Source of the DNA: Gammaproteobacteria bacterium
GTDB taxonomy: Bacteria > Pseudomonadota > Gammaproteobacteria > Chromatiales > Chromatiaceae
Reading direction: 5' to 3'
Assembly: GCA_020630035.1 (NCBI GenBank)
Contig: JAHDCB010000004.1
Location: forward strand, 1-20,925
DNA length: 20,925 nt
A program made the translations under genes and the position numbers. This document shows positions 1-8,057 of this stretch, in pieces (position 1 is the stretch's first letter; each line of letters opens with the position of its first letter). The notes beneath the pieces were generated by a model. It made no database searches. It was not told the origin of the DNA and saw only the letters and a program-made list of their open reading frames with translations.

Positions 1-1402
1 TGCCAACTGAATCTACGCGCGCTTGTGCGCGTTGTTGAAACGTGATTTGGTCAGTTGCGTCAAGGTTGACTGAGCCACCCTGACCTGTGCCATATGTGGT
101 TGCATTGATGTCAGCTCCGGCAGCAAACTTAATATCTGACGCCTGAATGGTGATTTTGCCGCCGGAACCCGCATTACTTTCAGCACTGTTGGTAAATACA
201 AAAATACCGCTGGGTTGATAGCCATTGATACCAGTAATGGCATCGGAAAAGTACACTGTCCCGGAGGCATTCAGAGTTATATCACCACCATTTCCGGCTC
301 CATCGGTAACTGCACCCAGCTGGGCTGCATCAGTGAAATGAATATCGCGAGCATTTAGCGTCAGATTACCAGCATCACCCGCGTCGGTTCCAGCGTCATT
401 TGCATTCACAAAGATCTGCGCACCTGAAAACGCTATCTGGTTATCTGCGTCCAAGCTGACTGAGCCACCTTTTCCACTGTTATTAACGTTCGCTGCGATC
501 TGTGAGCGTGAGCCAGTGAACCGAATATCTTTTGTGGCACTCAGTTCCACACTATGACCAGCAGCATTAACCGCACTGTTGTTGTCTGCCCACAAAAAAC
601 TGTTGTTTGCGGTGATGTCTGCACCCTGTACCCGGATAGTGCCGATTGTTTGGCTATTAGCGTGGTTGTCGACGGTGATGGTGCTATCGGCCAGGCTGAT
701 ATCTGCTTTGGTTATAGTGGTATTGGTGATACCGTTCGGAGTGGGTTTGACTGCACCGGCTGAGGCCGCCCCGACCAGGTCGATTCGTCCACCAGCAGCC
801 TGGAGTTTTGCGCCTGAGGTGATGTCGATCTCGCCACCGATCAGGCTGATCGCCTGGCCATCTGCGACCTGCAGCTGACTGCCATTGATCTGGATTTTGC
901 CAACACTCGTGTCCAGGAAGCCGAAGGCTTCCGGTGCGGCAACGGTCAGGGTCACGCCCTGGTCAGGATCAGCATAGATGCGCTGTCCATCTGCCAGGGT
1001 GACATAGTCGGCGGTGGTCGCATGAAATGCACCATTCACATCCAGGCTGGCATTTTTGCCCATCACGATGCCGTTCGGGTTGACCAGATACAGGTCGGCA
1101 TTGCTGGTGGTGCTTTTGATTTTGCCATCTATCCAGCTGTTGTTGGTGCCGGTTACCCGGCTGACGATATTCTGAGTATCCGCTGCTGCCTGAAAGTCAG
1201 CAGTCTGACCGGTCTCGACATTGAATTCGCGAAAGCTGTGCAGCAGGTTGCCACCCTGGGCAGTACCACCTGTGATCACATGGGTCTGGTCTTGCAAAGT
1301 AGCAATAGTGCCTGCGGTGTTGTCGGCAATAAGGCCACCGCCTGTGGCAGCACTCAGGCTGGTGCTGAAGATCAGACTAAGAATGAGTAGCAGAGGATGC
1401 AT
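1..1402 (-). CDS. TpsA-type filamentous haemagglutinin-like exoprotein, N-terminal part (runs off the left edge)
   Basis: The minus strand is open without a stop from the ATG at 1402 to the window edge, giving about 467 visible residues. The start follows a GGGAG ribosome site six bases upstream. Residues 1-19 look like a Sec signal peptide (hydrophobic stretch ending SLSA). Residues ~20-210 match the haemagglutination-activity/TPS domain: the hallmark NPNG is at about 108-111, followed by IVMGKNASLDV. From about residue 300 there are imperfect repeats of 35-60 residues built on a G-x-GG-x-(I/V)-x-L-x-A pattern, as expected of a right-handed beta-helix stalk. Such proteins are exported across the outer membrane by a TpsB pore and act as adhesins or large secreted proteins; no TpsB gene is in the window. 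The start lies inside ilvA (26-base overlap), which suggests co-translation. The C-terminal function cannot be judged because it is outside the window. Confidence 0.88.
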   Translation of the reverse strand, partial: MHPLLLILSLIFSTSLSAATGGGLIADNTAGTIATLQDQTHVITGGTAQGGNLLHSFREFNVETGQTADFQAAADTQNIVSRVTGTNNSWIDGKIKSTTSNADLYLVNPNGIVMGKNASLDVNGAFHATTADYVTLADGQRIYADPDQGVTLTVAAPEAFGFLDTSVGKIQINGSQLQVADGQAISLIGGEIDITSGAKLQAAGGRIDLVGAASAGAVKPTPNGITNTTITKADISLADSTITVDNHANSQTIGTIRVQGADITANNSFLWADNNSAVNAAGHSVELSATKDIRFTGSRSQIAANVNNSGKGGSVSLDADNQIAFSGAQIFVNANDAGTDAGDAGNLTLNARDIHFTDAAQLGAVTDGAGNGGDITLNASGTVYFSDAITGINGYQPSGIFVFTNSAESNAGSGGKITIQASDIKFAAGADINATTYGTGQGGSVNLDATDQITFQQRAQARVDSVG

Positions 1403-2957
1403 GATGTTCTCCCGTGGATAAGCCACCTTGAGCAAACAAACGATACGCCGGGTTCTCAGTTTCATCCGCAATGTCATATCCGGCCTCCGCCATAGCGGCG
1501 GCAAAACCTGCGCGTGCCTGCACCGGCAACTGGATACCAACCAACACGCGACCATAGGCTGCGCCATGATTACGATAATGAAACAGGCTGATATTCCATC
1601 GATCACTCAAACCAGATAAAAAACGCAGCAGGGCACCAGGACGTTCCGGAAAGGTAAACCGATAAATCCGTTCATCTGTCACCTGGGGTGCTGTCCCGCC
1701 AACCATATGGCGAATATGTGACCTGGCGACTTCGTTATCAGTCATATCGACGACTGTGTATCCCTGAGTACGCAGTTCAGCAGCCAGATGTGCAGCATCA
1801 TTTTCACCCGGTGCCAGGGTAACGCCACAAAATACCTGTGCGCGTTGTCCGTCAGCATAGCGATAATTAAATTCGGTGATGTTATGTGCCTTCAGTGCGC
1901 GGCAGAATCGCAGGAAGCTCCCCGGTTGTTCAGGAATTTCAACGGCCAGCAGGGCCTCGCGCTGCTCACCCACTTCGGTCCGTTCACCCACATGGCGCAA
2001 TCGCTCAAAGTTGATGTTGGCCCCACTCAGGATCGCGATCAATGTCTGATCTTGTAACGGATGTTGCACCAGATAACGCTGAATGCCGGCCACCGCCAGG
2101 GCACCCGCTGGCTCGGCTACTGTGCGGGTATCTTCAAAGATTGCCTTAATCGCTGCACAGATCTGATCGGTACTGACCAGGATCACTTCATCCACCAGTT
2201 CCTGCGCCACGCGGAAGGTTTCAGCACCAATCTGCTGTACCGCAACACCATCTGCAAACAAGCCGACCTGATCCAGACGTACCGGACACCCGGCTGCCAG
2301 TGCTTGATGCAGGGTTGGTGCATCTTCTGGTTCTACCCCGATAATCTTAATTTCAGGGCGAATCTGTTTGATAAATGCCGCAATACCTGCAATCAGGCCA
2401 CCACCACCGACCGGAACAAAAATCGCTGCAATCGGCTCGGCATGTTGGCGTACAATCTCTGCTCCGATCGTGCCTTGCCCGGCAATCACTGCCGGATCGT
2501 CAAACGGATGAATAAAACTCAACTGTTGTGCTGTGGCCTGTTGCTGCGCAAACTGATTCGCCTGATCATACGAATCACCATGCAGTATCACCTTACCGCC
2601 CAGCCGACGTACGTTGTCCACTTTGATACCCGGCGTGGTGCCCGGCATCACAATCGTGGCAGGTATCTGCAGACGGTGTCCGGCCAGTGCCACTCCCTGC
2701 GCATGATTTCCGGCTGAGGCCGCAATCACTCCCCGCGCCCGATCAGCAGCAGACAGGCCGTAAATTTTGTTATATGCACCCCGTAGCTTGAACGAAAAGA
2801 TTGTTTGCTCATCTTCGCGTTTGAGCAGAATCTGGTTATTGAGACGCTGACTCAGCCTGGGTGCCCGGGTCAATGCAGACTCACACGCCACATCATAGAC
2901 CTGGGCACGTAAAATACGATCTACATAACGACTTGCCATACCAGCACCTGCAAACAT
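1377..2957 (-). CDS. ilvA: Threonine deaminase (biosynthetic threonine ammonia-lyase)
   Basis: PLP enzyme that converts L-threonine to 2-oxobutanoate and ammonia, the first committed step of isoleucine synthesis. With the start at 2957 it has 526 residues (E. coli IlvA 514). The PLP lysine is in FSFKLRGA (K57); SAGNHAQGVA and the glycine-rich GGGGLIAG phosphate-binding loop are clear. The C-terminal third has two ACT-like regulatory domains, each with a P-x-PG-(S/A)-x-LRF motif, typical of the isoleucine-inhibited, valine-activated form. I chose 2957 because a GGAG lies eight bases upstream; an ATG at 2939 is also possible. The frame is open upstream to an ATG at 3125, but those 56 residues do not look like IlvA. 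The last ~20 residues (ending SSATHS) extend past the usual end and overlap the TpsA-like gene. Confidence 0.96.
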   Translation of the reverse strand: MFAGAGMASRYVDRILRAQVYDVACESALTRAPRLSQRLNNQILLKREDEQTIFSFKLRGAYNKIYGLSAADRARGVIAASAGNHAQGVALAGHRLQIPATIVMPGTTPGIKVDNVRRLGGKVILHGDSYDQANQFAQQQATAQQLSFIHPFDDPAVIAGQGTIGAEIVRQHAEPIAAIFVPVGGGGLIAGIAAFIKQIRPEIKIIGVEPEDAPTLHQALAAGCPVRLDQVGLFADGVAVQQIGAETFRVAQELVDEVILVSTDQICAAIKAIFEDTRTVAEPAGALAVAGIQRYLVQHPLQDQTLIAILSGANINFERLRHVGERTEVGEQREALLAVEIPEQPGSFLRFCRALKAHNITEFNYRYADGQRAQVFCGVTLAPGENDAAHLAAELRTQGYTVVDMTDNEVARSHIRHMVGGTAPQVTDERIYRFTFPERPGALLRFLSGLSDRWNISLFHYRNHGAAYGRVLVGIQLPVQARAGFAAAMAEAGYDIADETENPAYRLFAQGGLSTGEHHASSATHS

Positions 2958-3051
2958 TGTGTTGTCTCCGCCGCAAGCAACGAGATGTTTCCGGAACAAA
3001 TAGTCGTCAGTGTAACATAGCCGTTCTGTCTTGCCGGGTGTTTTGGCACAG

Positions 3052-3102
3052 GACACCTCTGGCGACGTCACGAGCGCAGCAAAGACGCGACGAAAAGGTG
3101 TC
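3052..3102 (-). repeat. Inverted repeat in the ilvA leader
   Basis: GACACCT at 3052-3058 and AGGTGTC at 3096-3102 are perfect complements separated by 37 bases. Inside the loop a short GCGTC/GACGT pairing (one G-U) could extend the fold. It lies upstream of the chosen ilvA start, so the transcript could carry a structured leader. No T-tract follows, so it is not an intrinsic terminator. I see no leader peptide with its own stop before ilvA, so classical attenuation is not supported. Confidence 0.3.
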
Positions 3103-3141
3103 GTGGACAAGGCGCATGTGAGCATTTTTCAAGGGTCCTGC

Positions 3142-3168
3142 AGTTATCCACAAATCCTGTGGATAACT
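3142..3168. promoter_or_regulatory. Two perfect DnaA boxes in inverted orientation
   Basis: TTATCCACA at 3144-3152 and its inverse TGTGGATAA at 3158-3166 are exact copies of the high-affinity DnaA box. They sit in a perfect 11-base inverted repeat (AGTTATCCACA / TGTGGATAACT) with a 5-base spacer. A one-mismatch box (TGTGTAAAA) follows at 3170-3178. The sequence match is direct. What it does is inference: an origin, a DnaA-titrating or reactivating site, or DnaA control of ilvA or argH are all possible. Confidence 0.7.
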
Positions 3169-3229
3169 CTGTGTAAAACCCCCGGAATAAGGCCGCTATC
3201 ACACCGTTTTATCAGGCTTTTCCGGCATT

Positions 3230-3284
3230 GATCAATATCTGAACAAAAAAAATTTTATCTTTATTAAACAATGACTTATTTTTA
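3230..3284. other. Very AT-rich tract in the ilvA-argH intergenic region
   Basis: By hand count only 9 of 55 bases are G or C, against roughly half in the surrounding genes. It includes an A8 run followed by TTTTATCTTTATTAAA and begins with a GATC. It lies about 60 bases from the DnaA-box pair. It could be a DNA-unwinding element, an UP-element-like or H-NS-type region, or simply promoter DNA for argH. Confidence 0.5.
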
Positions 3285-3307
3285 CACCGACGCAGCATCC
3301 GCAGAAA

Positions 3308-3335
3308 TTGCCGCGAAGTGATTGACTTTTACAAT
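3308..3335 (+). promoter_or_regulatory. Candidate sigma-70 promoter for argH
   Basis: TTGCCG (3308-3313) and TACAAT (3330-3335) are separated by 16 bases, giving a plausible -35/-10 pair with a start near 3342. An alternative -10, TATATA at 3369-3374, has no good -35. The putative ARG box lies just downstream, where bound repressor would block transcription. Assigned by eye, so moderate to low certainty. Confidence 0.35.
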
Positions 3336-3350
3336 GTCAACAATGCAGGC

Positions 3351-3368
3351 TGTGAATAATCACTCATT
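3351..3368 (+). promoter_or_regulatory. ARG box (ArgR operator) upstream of argH
   Basis: The 18-mer TGTGAATAATCACTCATT fits the arginine-repressor consensus (W-N-TGAAT-WWWW-ATTCA-N-W) at all but two of the informative positions (C for W at position 11, C for T at position 13). It sits about 105 bases upstream of the argH start and just downstream of the candidate promoter. ArgR usually binds two boxes about 3 bases apart; I do not see a good second box next to it. The first nine bases also read as a DnaA-box variant. Confidence 0.5.
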
Positions 3369-3472
3369 TATATAGCAACAAAATGTGACTTCTGGCGCAA
3401 CTGACACCTCTCTTGCCACAAACAACTCACACACAATACCAACACCCTGAGGCCTCCTTTTCCGGAAACACA

Positions 3473-4870
3473 ATGAGCGATAAAAAGTTATGGTCTGGTC
3501 GCTTCAATGAGCCAACTGATCAGTTTGTTGAGGCCTTTACCGCATCTGTCACATTTGATCAGCGCCTGGCACCATATGATATCCAAGGCTCTATCGCCCA
3601 TGCCCGGATGCTGGCACAGCAGAAGATTCTGACACAAGCCGAGTGTGATGACATTGTCGCCGGGCTGGAATGCATTGCCACTCAGATTGAGCAAGGCACC
3701 TTCGTCTGGTCAGTCGCACAAGAAGATGTGCATATGAATATCGAAGCGGCTCTGACCGCAGCGATCGGTGAGACCGGTAAAAAACTGCATACCGGACGCT
3801 CACGCAATGATCAGGTCGCGACTGATATCCGGCTATGGCTACGAGATGAAATCCAGGCAGTTTGCACAGCTCTGCAGCAAGTGCAATCTGCCATCCTGGA
3901 TATTGCCGCGCGTGAAGCGGACACGATACTGCCCGGATTCACTCACCTGCAAACCGCTCAGCCGATCACCTTCGGGCATCATATGCTGGCCTGGTTTGAG
4001 ATGCTGCAACGCGATACCAGCCGTATGAATGACTGTGCTGCCAGGATGAATCAGATGCCACTGGGTGCAGCTGCACTAGCCGGTACGACCTATCCGATTG
4101 ATCGTGATCTGACCGCCAGCCTGCTGAATTTCAGCGCACCTTGCAGAAACTCTCTGGATGCAGTCAGCGATCGTGATTTTGCCATTGAATTCAGTGCTGC
4201 CGCCAGTCTGATTCTGCTACATCTGTCACGTATGAGCGAAGAGCTGATTATCTGGTCATCGGCACAATTCGGCTTTATCACACTGTCCGACGGCTTCTGT
4301 ACCGGCTCTTCTATCATGCCGCAGAAAAAAAACCCGGATGTCCCGGAACTGATCCGGGGCAAAAGTGGCCGCGTCTTCGGTCATCTGATGGCCTTACTCA
4401 CCCTGATGAAGGCACAACCACTCGCCTACAATAAAGATAATCAGGAAGATAAAGAACCTCTGTTTGATACTGTCGATACCCTACGCGGCTCACTGAAGGT
4501 CTTCGCCGCCATGTTGCCGACCCTGACCTGTAACCAGACAGCCATGCGCAATGCTGCGCTGCAAGGGTTTGCAACTGCAACTGACCTGGCAGATTATCTG
4601 GTGCGCAAGGGACTTGCTTTCCGTGATGCACACGATGTGGTTGGTCGGGTTGTCGCACACTGCGTACAGGCCGGCTGCGATTTAGCAGACCTGTCACTAG
4701 AATATCTACAAGGCTACAACCACCTGATTGCAGCCGATGTGTATGACTATCTGACCCTGGAAGGCTCTGTCGCCGCACGCAATCATGTTGGCGGCACCGC
4801 ACCAGACCAGGTACGTCAAGCCATTGCAGCTGCCCGCCAGTCCCTGAAAATCCGAACCCACTCTGATTAA
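3473..4870 (+). CDS. argH: Argininosuccinate lyase
   Basis: Cleaves argininosuccinate to arginine and fumarate, the last step of arginine synthesis; a homotetramer of the fumarase/aspartase superfamily. The protein is 465 residues (E. coli 457). Family signatures are intact: SGRF at the N-terminus, HTGRSRND at 106-113, the catalytic-base histidine H158 in GFTHLQ, and the superfamily signature GSSIMPQKKNP at 278-288, whose flexible loop carries the catalytic serine. The ATG at 3473 follows GGAAACACA and fits the family start; the frame is open to a TTG at 3413 but that extension has no family similarity. metY follows after 13 bases, so the two are probably co-transcribed. A candidate ARG box upstream suggests repression by arginine. 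Confidence 0.97.
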   Translation: MSDKKLWSGRFNEPTDQFVEAFTASVTFDQRLAPYDIQGSIAHARMLAQQKILTQAECDDIVAGLECIATQIEQGTFVWSVAQEDVHMNIEAALTAAIGETGKKLHTGRSRNDQVATDIRLWLRDEIQAVCTALQQVQSAILDIAAREADTILPGFTHLQTAQPITFGHHMLAWFEMLQRDTSRMNDCAARMNQMPLGAAALAGTTYPIDRDLTASLLNFSAPCRNSLDAVSDRDFAIEFSAAASLILLHLSRMSEELIIWSSAQFGFITLSDGFCTGSSIMPQKKNPDVPELIRGKSGRVFGHLMALLTLMKAQPLAYNKDNQEDKEPLFDTVDTLRGSLKVFAAMLPTLTCNQTAMRNAALQGFATATDLADYLVRKGLAFRDAHDVVGRVVAHCVQAGCDLADLSLEYLQGYNHLIAADVYDYLTLEGSVAARNHVGGTAPDQVRQAIAAARQSLKIRTHSD

Positions 4871-4883
4871 GGAACACCCTACG

Positions 4884-6152
4884 ATGCAACTGGAAACCCT
4901 CGCACTGCACCACGGTTATCAGGCCGACAGCACTCGCGCCGCCGCTGTGCCTATCTATCAAACAACCTCTTATACCTTCGACGATACACAACATGGTGCC
5001 GATCTGTTTGATCTGAAGGTTGCGGGTAACATCTATACCCGGATCATGAATCCCACCACGGATGTACTGGAACAGCGTATCGCCGCGATGGAAGGCGGTG
5101 TTGCTGCACTCGCTGTCGCCTCCGGCATGGCTGCGATTACCTACGCACTACAAACCATTTGCGTCACTGGCGACAATATTGTCAGCACCAGCCAACTCTA
5201 TGGTGGCACCTATAACTTATTCGCCCATGCCCTGCCAAGCCAGGGCATTAACGTGCGTTTTGCATCATACGAAGATACCACTGGCCTGGAGCAGGCCATT
5301 GATGACCGGACTAAGGCGATCTTTTGCGAATCTATTGGCAATCCGGCAGGTAACATAGTCGACATCATACAATTAGCTGAGATTGCACACCGTCATGGCA
5401 TTCCGTTGATTGTCGACAACACAGTGGCCACGCCCTACCTGTGTCGCCCGATAGAGCATGGTGCCGATATTGTGATTCACTCACTGACCAAATATATCGG
5501 CGGACACGGTACTTCTATCGGTGGCATCATTGTCGATAGTGGCAAATTCGACTGGCCGGCACAACAGACACGCTTCCCGATGCTGAGCGAACCCGATCCG
5601 TCTTATCATGGCGTGATCTATACCGAAGCCTTCGGCCCGGCAGCCTACATTGGTCGCTGCCGTGTCGGACCATTACGTAACATGGGTGCCGCCTTATCGC
5701 CGATGAATGCGTTCCAGATTCTGCAAGGCCTGGAAACACTCGGCCTGCGCATTCAGCGCCATTGTGACAACGCTCTGGCATTAGCCAAATACCTGCAACA
5801 GCACCCGAAGGTTGCCTGGGTCAGTTATGCCGGCCTGAGCGACAGCCCGTATCACCCCTTATGCCAGAAAATCACCAGCGGCCAGGCATCCGGTATCCTG
5901 AGCTTCGGGATTCAGGGAGACGCCGCAGCCGGAAGCCGCTTTATTGATGCATTGCAGATGATTCTGCGCCTGGTCAATATCGGCGACGCCAAGACACTCG
6001 CCTGCCATCCGGCATCCACCACACACCGCCAACTCAATGCACAAGAGCTGGAAGCCGCTGGTGTCAGCCCGGATCTGGTGCGGATTTCGGTCGGCATTGA
6101 AGCCATTGACGACATCATCGCCGATGTCGAACAGGCGCTGGCACAGCTCTGA
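4884..6152 (+). CDS. metY: O-acetylhomoserine sulfhydrylase (aminocarboxypropyltransferase)
   Basis: PLP enzyme of the Cys/Met metabolism (gamma) family that joins O-acetylhomoserine and sulfide to give homocysteine by direct sulfhydrylation. At 422 residues it has the MetY length and pattern (IYTRIMNPTTDVLE near 50-63, ASGMAA near 79-84). The PLP lysine is K203 in HSLTKYIGGHG, and the upstream VDNTVATPYL is the usual PLP-ring-binding region. MetZ (succinyl-homoserine type) is the main alternative; the longer form and the NPTTDVLE wording favour MetY. The start has AAGGA ten bases upstream. It is followed after only three bases by lpoA, so the end of this gene probably provides coupling for lpoA translation. 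Confidence 0.93.
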   Translation: MQLETLALHHGYQADSTRAAAVPIYQTTSYTFDDTQHGADLFDLKVAGNIYTRIMNPTTDVLEQRIAAMEGGVAALAVASGMAAITYALQTICVTGDNIVSTSQLYGGTYNLFAHALPSQGINVRFASYEDTTGLEQAIDDRTKAIFCESIGNPAGNIVDIIQLAEIAHRHGIPLIVDNTVATPYLCRPIEHGADIVIHSLTKYIGGHGTSIGGIIVDSGKFDWPAQQTRFPMLSEPDPSYHGVIYTEAFGPAAYIGRCRVGPLRNMGAALSPMNAFQILQGLETLGLRIQRHCDNALALAKYLQQHPKVAWVSYAGLSDSPYHPLCQKITSGQASGILSFGIQGDAAAGSRFIDALQMILRLVNIGDAKTLACHPASTTHRQLNAQELEAAGVSPDLVRISVGIEAIDDIIADVEQALAQL

Positions 6153-6155
6153 AGC

Positions 6156-8057
6156 ATGACGAGGGATCGCACCAGACAGCAGTCCCGGCTACTGGCCGGG
6201 ATTTGCCTGTTATCACTCACTCTGATCAGTTGTACCACACCACAACGCCCGGATCCGCCCGTTACCGAACCCGCAACAATAGAAGACATTGCTGCGAATG
6301 CAACGCTAGCGGTGCAGCAACACGCATACGCTCGGGCAGCTGATTTATTCCGCCAACTGGCAGCACAACAAACCGGCACCGAACGGCATATCTCACTGCT
6401 GCGCAGTGCTAATGCCGAGCTGCTGGCGGATAACAGCAATGTGCAATGGGTACGCAATACATTACAGACACTGGCAACAGCAGATTTTAATGATGCCCAC
6501 ACCCTACTGTTACAAGTATTACAACTCGAACTGGCCATACTGGACGCACAGCCCGAACCCATTCAGTGGAGCTTACAGGCAAGATTACCAAATAAAAGCT
6601 CAGACCCTGAATTACGCAAACGATTCTTCCAGGCCCTGATCAGTTTGCGCCCAGGCCTCCGGTTGCGAGTCGAGGCCTTGGCAGGTGCAGAACAATGGAT
6701 CACTGACCCAACAGAACGCCTTGCCATACAACAAGAACTTTTGCATAGCCTGAACCAATTAGGCGCCACCACGTTACAGTCATATCAGCAACAACATCAC
6801 CTGACTGGCTGGGCTGAGCTGGCCCTGTTAAGTCAGCAGTTTGCAGATGATTTAACCAGATTTCGCGCTAGCCTGCCCACCTGGCAGGCACAATTTCCGG
6901 ATCACCCGGCCTTACTGGAGCCCTTGCTGGAGCATTGGCAAACCTGGTTTCCTACCCCGCCAAAAATTCCCCAGCGCATCGCCGTTCTATTGCCGCAGGA
7001 TGAACGTTATCAAACTGTGAGCAAGGTGATACGTGCCGGGATTCTGCACCAATCAGCCAGCTGGCCACCGGAACAACAACCCACCATACAATTTTACGAT
7101 AGCAGCCAGGCGATTCCGGCAGTGTATCAGCAAGCTGTTGCCGACGGTGCAGACTGGGTCATCGGGCCGTTGCGTAAGTCGTCCGTCGCTGCCTTATTAC
7201 CCCTGGCCGACCTGTCCGTACCCGTCCTGGCACTAAACCAGATTTCCCTCCCTGACGGAATACCACCATCGCGTTTGTTTTTTATCGCATTGAATCCGGA
7301 AGATGAAGCCCGTCAGGTCGCAGTACGTCTCTGGTCAGAGCAACACCGTCACCCTGCGATACTGGCACCAGACAATACCTGGGGACAACGTCTGGCGACA
7401 GCATTTCAGACCCACTGGTCTGAATTCAGCGAGATCCCTTTGGCTATCGCCTATTATGATCCGGCAACCTTTGACCATAGCGCCGCTATCAGCCAACTGC
7501 TACTGTCAGATCAGAGTCATGCACGCCATAAAAAATTACAGACCTGGCTTCGTCGCGAGCTGCTATTTAATCCGCGACGGCGCGCCGATATAGATGCGAT
7601 CTTTTTAATCGCCCGCGAGGCCCAGGCACAAGGGTTTGCACCACAATTAAAGTTTCATTTCGCCGGCGATCTCCCCTTATACGCCACATCACACATCTGG
7701 CAAGGCAAGCTCAGCAAGCACCAATTAGCTGACATGCGCGGCATACAGGTACCAGACATGCCTTTCTTTACCTCGCCGGAAGTCTTAGCCTCGATACTGG
7801 CGGCCACACCTGACCGGCAACTGGCTTATATTCGCCTGTTTGCGCTTGGTATGGATGCCTTGGGCGTTCTGCCGCATATGCCGCGTCTGCAAGGCGACAC
7901 CGATGCACTCTGGACAGGAGTCAGCGGCATCTTATCCTTAAGTGACCAGCACCATATCGGCCGACAGCTCACCTGGTTCCAACTGGATGATCCTGTCAGG
8001 CAGATACCACCCATCACAAAACAACTGCAACCTCAGGAAGTCCCGGATGGGGCTTAG
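6156..8057 (+). CDS. lpoA: Penicillin-binding protein activator LpoA (LppC family lipoprotein)
   Basis: Outer-membrane lipoprotein that reaches through the periplasm to stimulate PBP1A during peptidoglycan synthesis. It is 633 residues (E. coli LpoA 678). The N-terminus has a lipoprotein signal with LISC lipobox, lipidated cysteine C26. The first ~250 residues are helical and TPR-like (repeated Ala/Leu/Gln-rich helices). From about residue 275 (RIAVLLPQ) a periplasmic-binding-protein fold begins, with the family stretches VIGPLRKSSV and VLALNQ. The gene is three bases behind metY and overlaps yraN by 11 bases. The lpoA-yraN pair is conserved in gammaproteobacteria; the usual neighbours rsmI and diaA are not here. 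Confidence 0.92.
   Translation: MTRDRTRQQSRLLAGICLLSLTLISCTTPQRPDPPVTEPATIEDIAANATLAVQQHAYARAADLFRQLAAQQTGTERHISLLRSANAELLADNSNVQWVRNTLQTLATADFNDAHTLLLQVLQLELAILDAQPEPIQWSLQARLPNKSSDPELRKRFFQALISLRPGLRLRVEALAGAEQWITDPTERLAIQQELLHSLNQLGATTLQSYQQQHHLTGWAELALLSQQFADDLTRFRASLPTWQAQFPDHPALLEPLLEHWQTWFPTPPKIPQRIAVLLPQDERYQTVSKVIRAGILHQSASWPPEQQPTIQFYDSSQAIPAVYQQAVADGADWVIGPLRKSSVAALLPLADLSVPVLALNQISLPDGIPPSRLFFIALNPEDEARQVAVRLWSEQHRHPAILAPDNTWGQRLATAFQTHWSEFSEIPLAIAYYDPATFDHSAAISQLLLSDQSHARHKKLQTWLRRELLFNPRRRADIDAIFLIAREAQAQGFAPQLKFHFAGDLPLYATSHIWQGKLSKHQLADMRGIQVPDMPFFTSPEVLASILAATPDRQLAYIRLFALGMDALGVLPHMPRLQGDTDALWTGVSGILSLSDQHHIGRQLTWFQLDDPVRQIPPITKQLQPQEVPDGA

Noticed and set aside
554..1390. 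Plus-strand open frames in this range
   Set aside because: They are antisense to the TpsA-like gene, which is open over its whole length with signal peptide and NPNG motif; the plus-strand translations have no domain-like features.
2061..2717. 218-codon plus-strand open frame
   Set aside because: Lies opposite the well-conserved catalytic core of ilvA and has no recognisable features.
3142..3168. The 11-base inverted repeat as an intrinsic terminator
   Set aside because: Neither strand has a T-tract after the stem, and the arms are exact DnaA boxes, so protein binding explains it better.
3031..3231. Small plus-strand open frame in the ilvA-argH spacer
   Set aside because: No ribosome site, no conserved features, and it crosses the DnaA-box palindrome.
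3351..3359. TGTGAATAA as a third strong DnaA box
   Set aside because: It fits only the relaxed consensus and is better explained as the first half of an ARG box in front of argH.
4398..4994. 198-codon minus-strand open frame across the argH-metY junction
   Set aside because: Antisense to two clear enzymes and spans their intergenic gap; no recognisable motif.
5912..6562. 216-codon minus-strand open frame rich in Ser, Ala and Cys
   Set aside because: Low-complexity shadow of metY and lpoA, which both have intact motifs.
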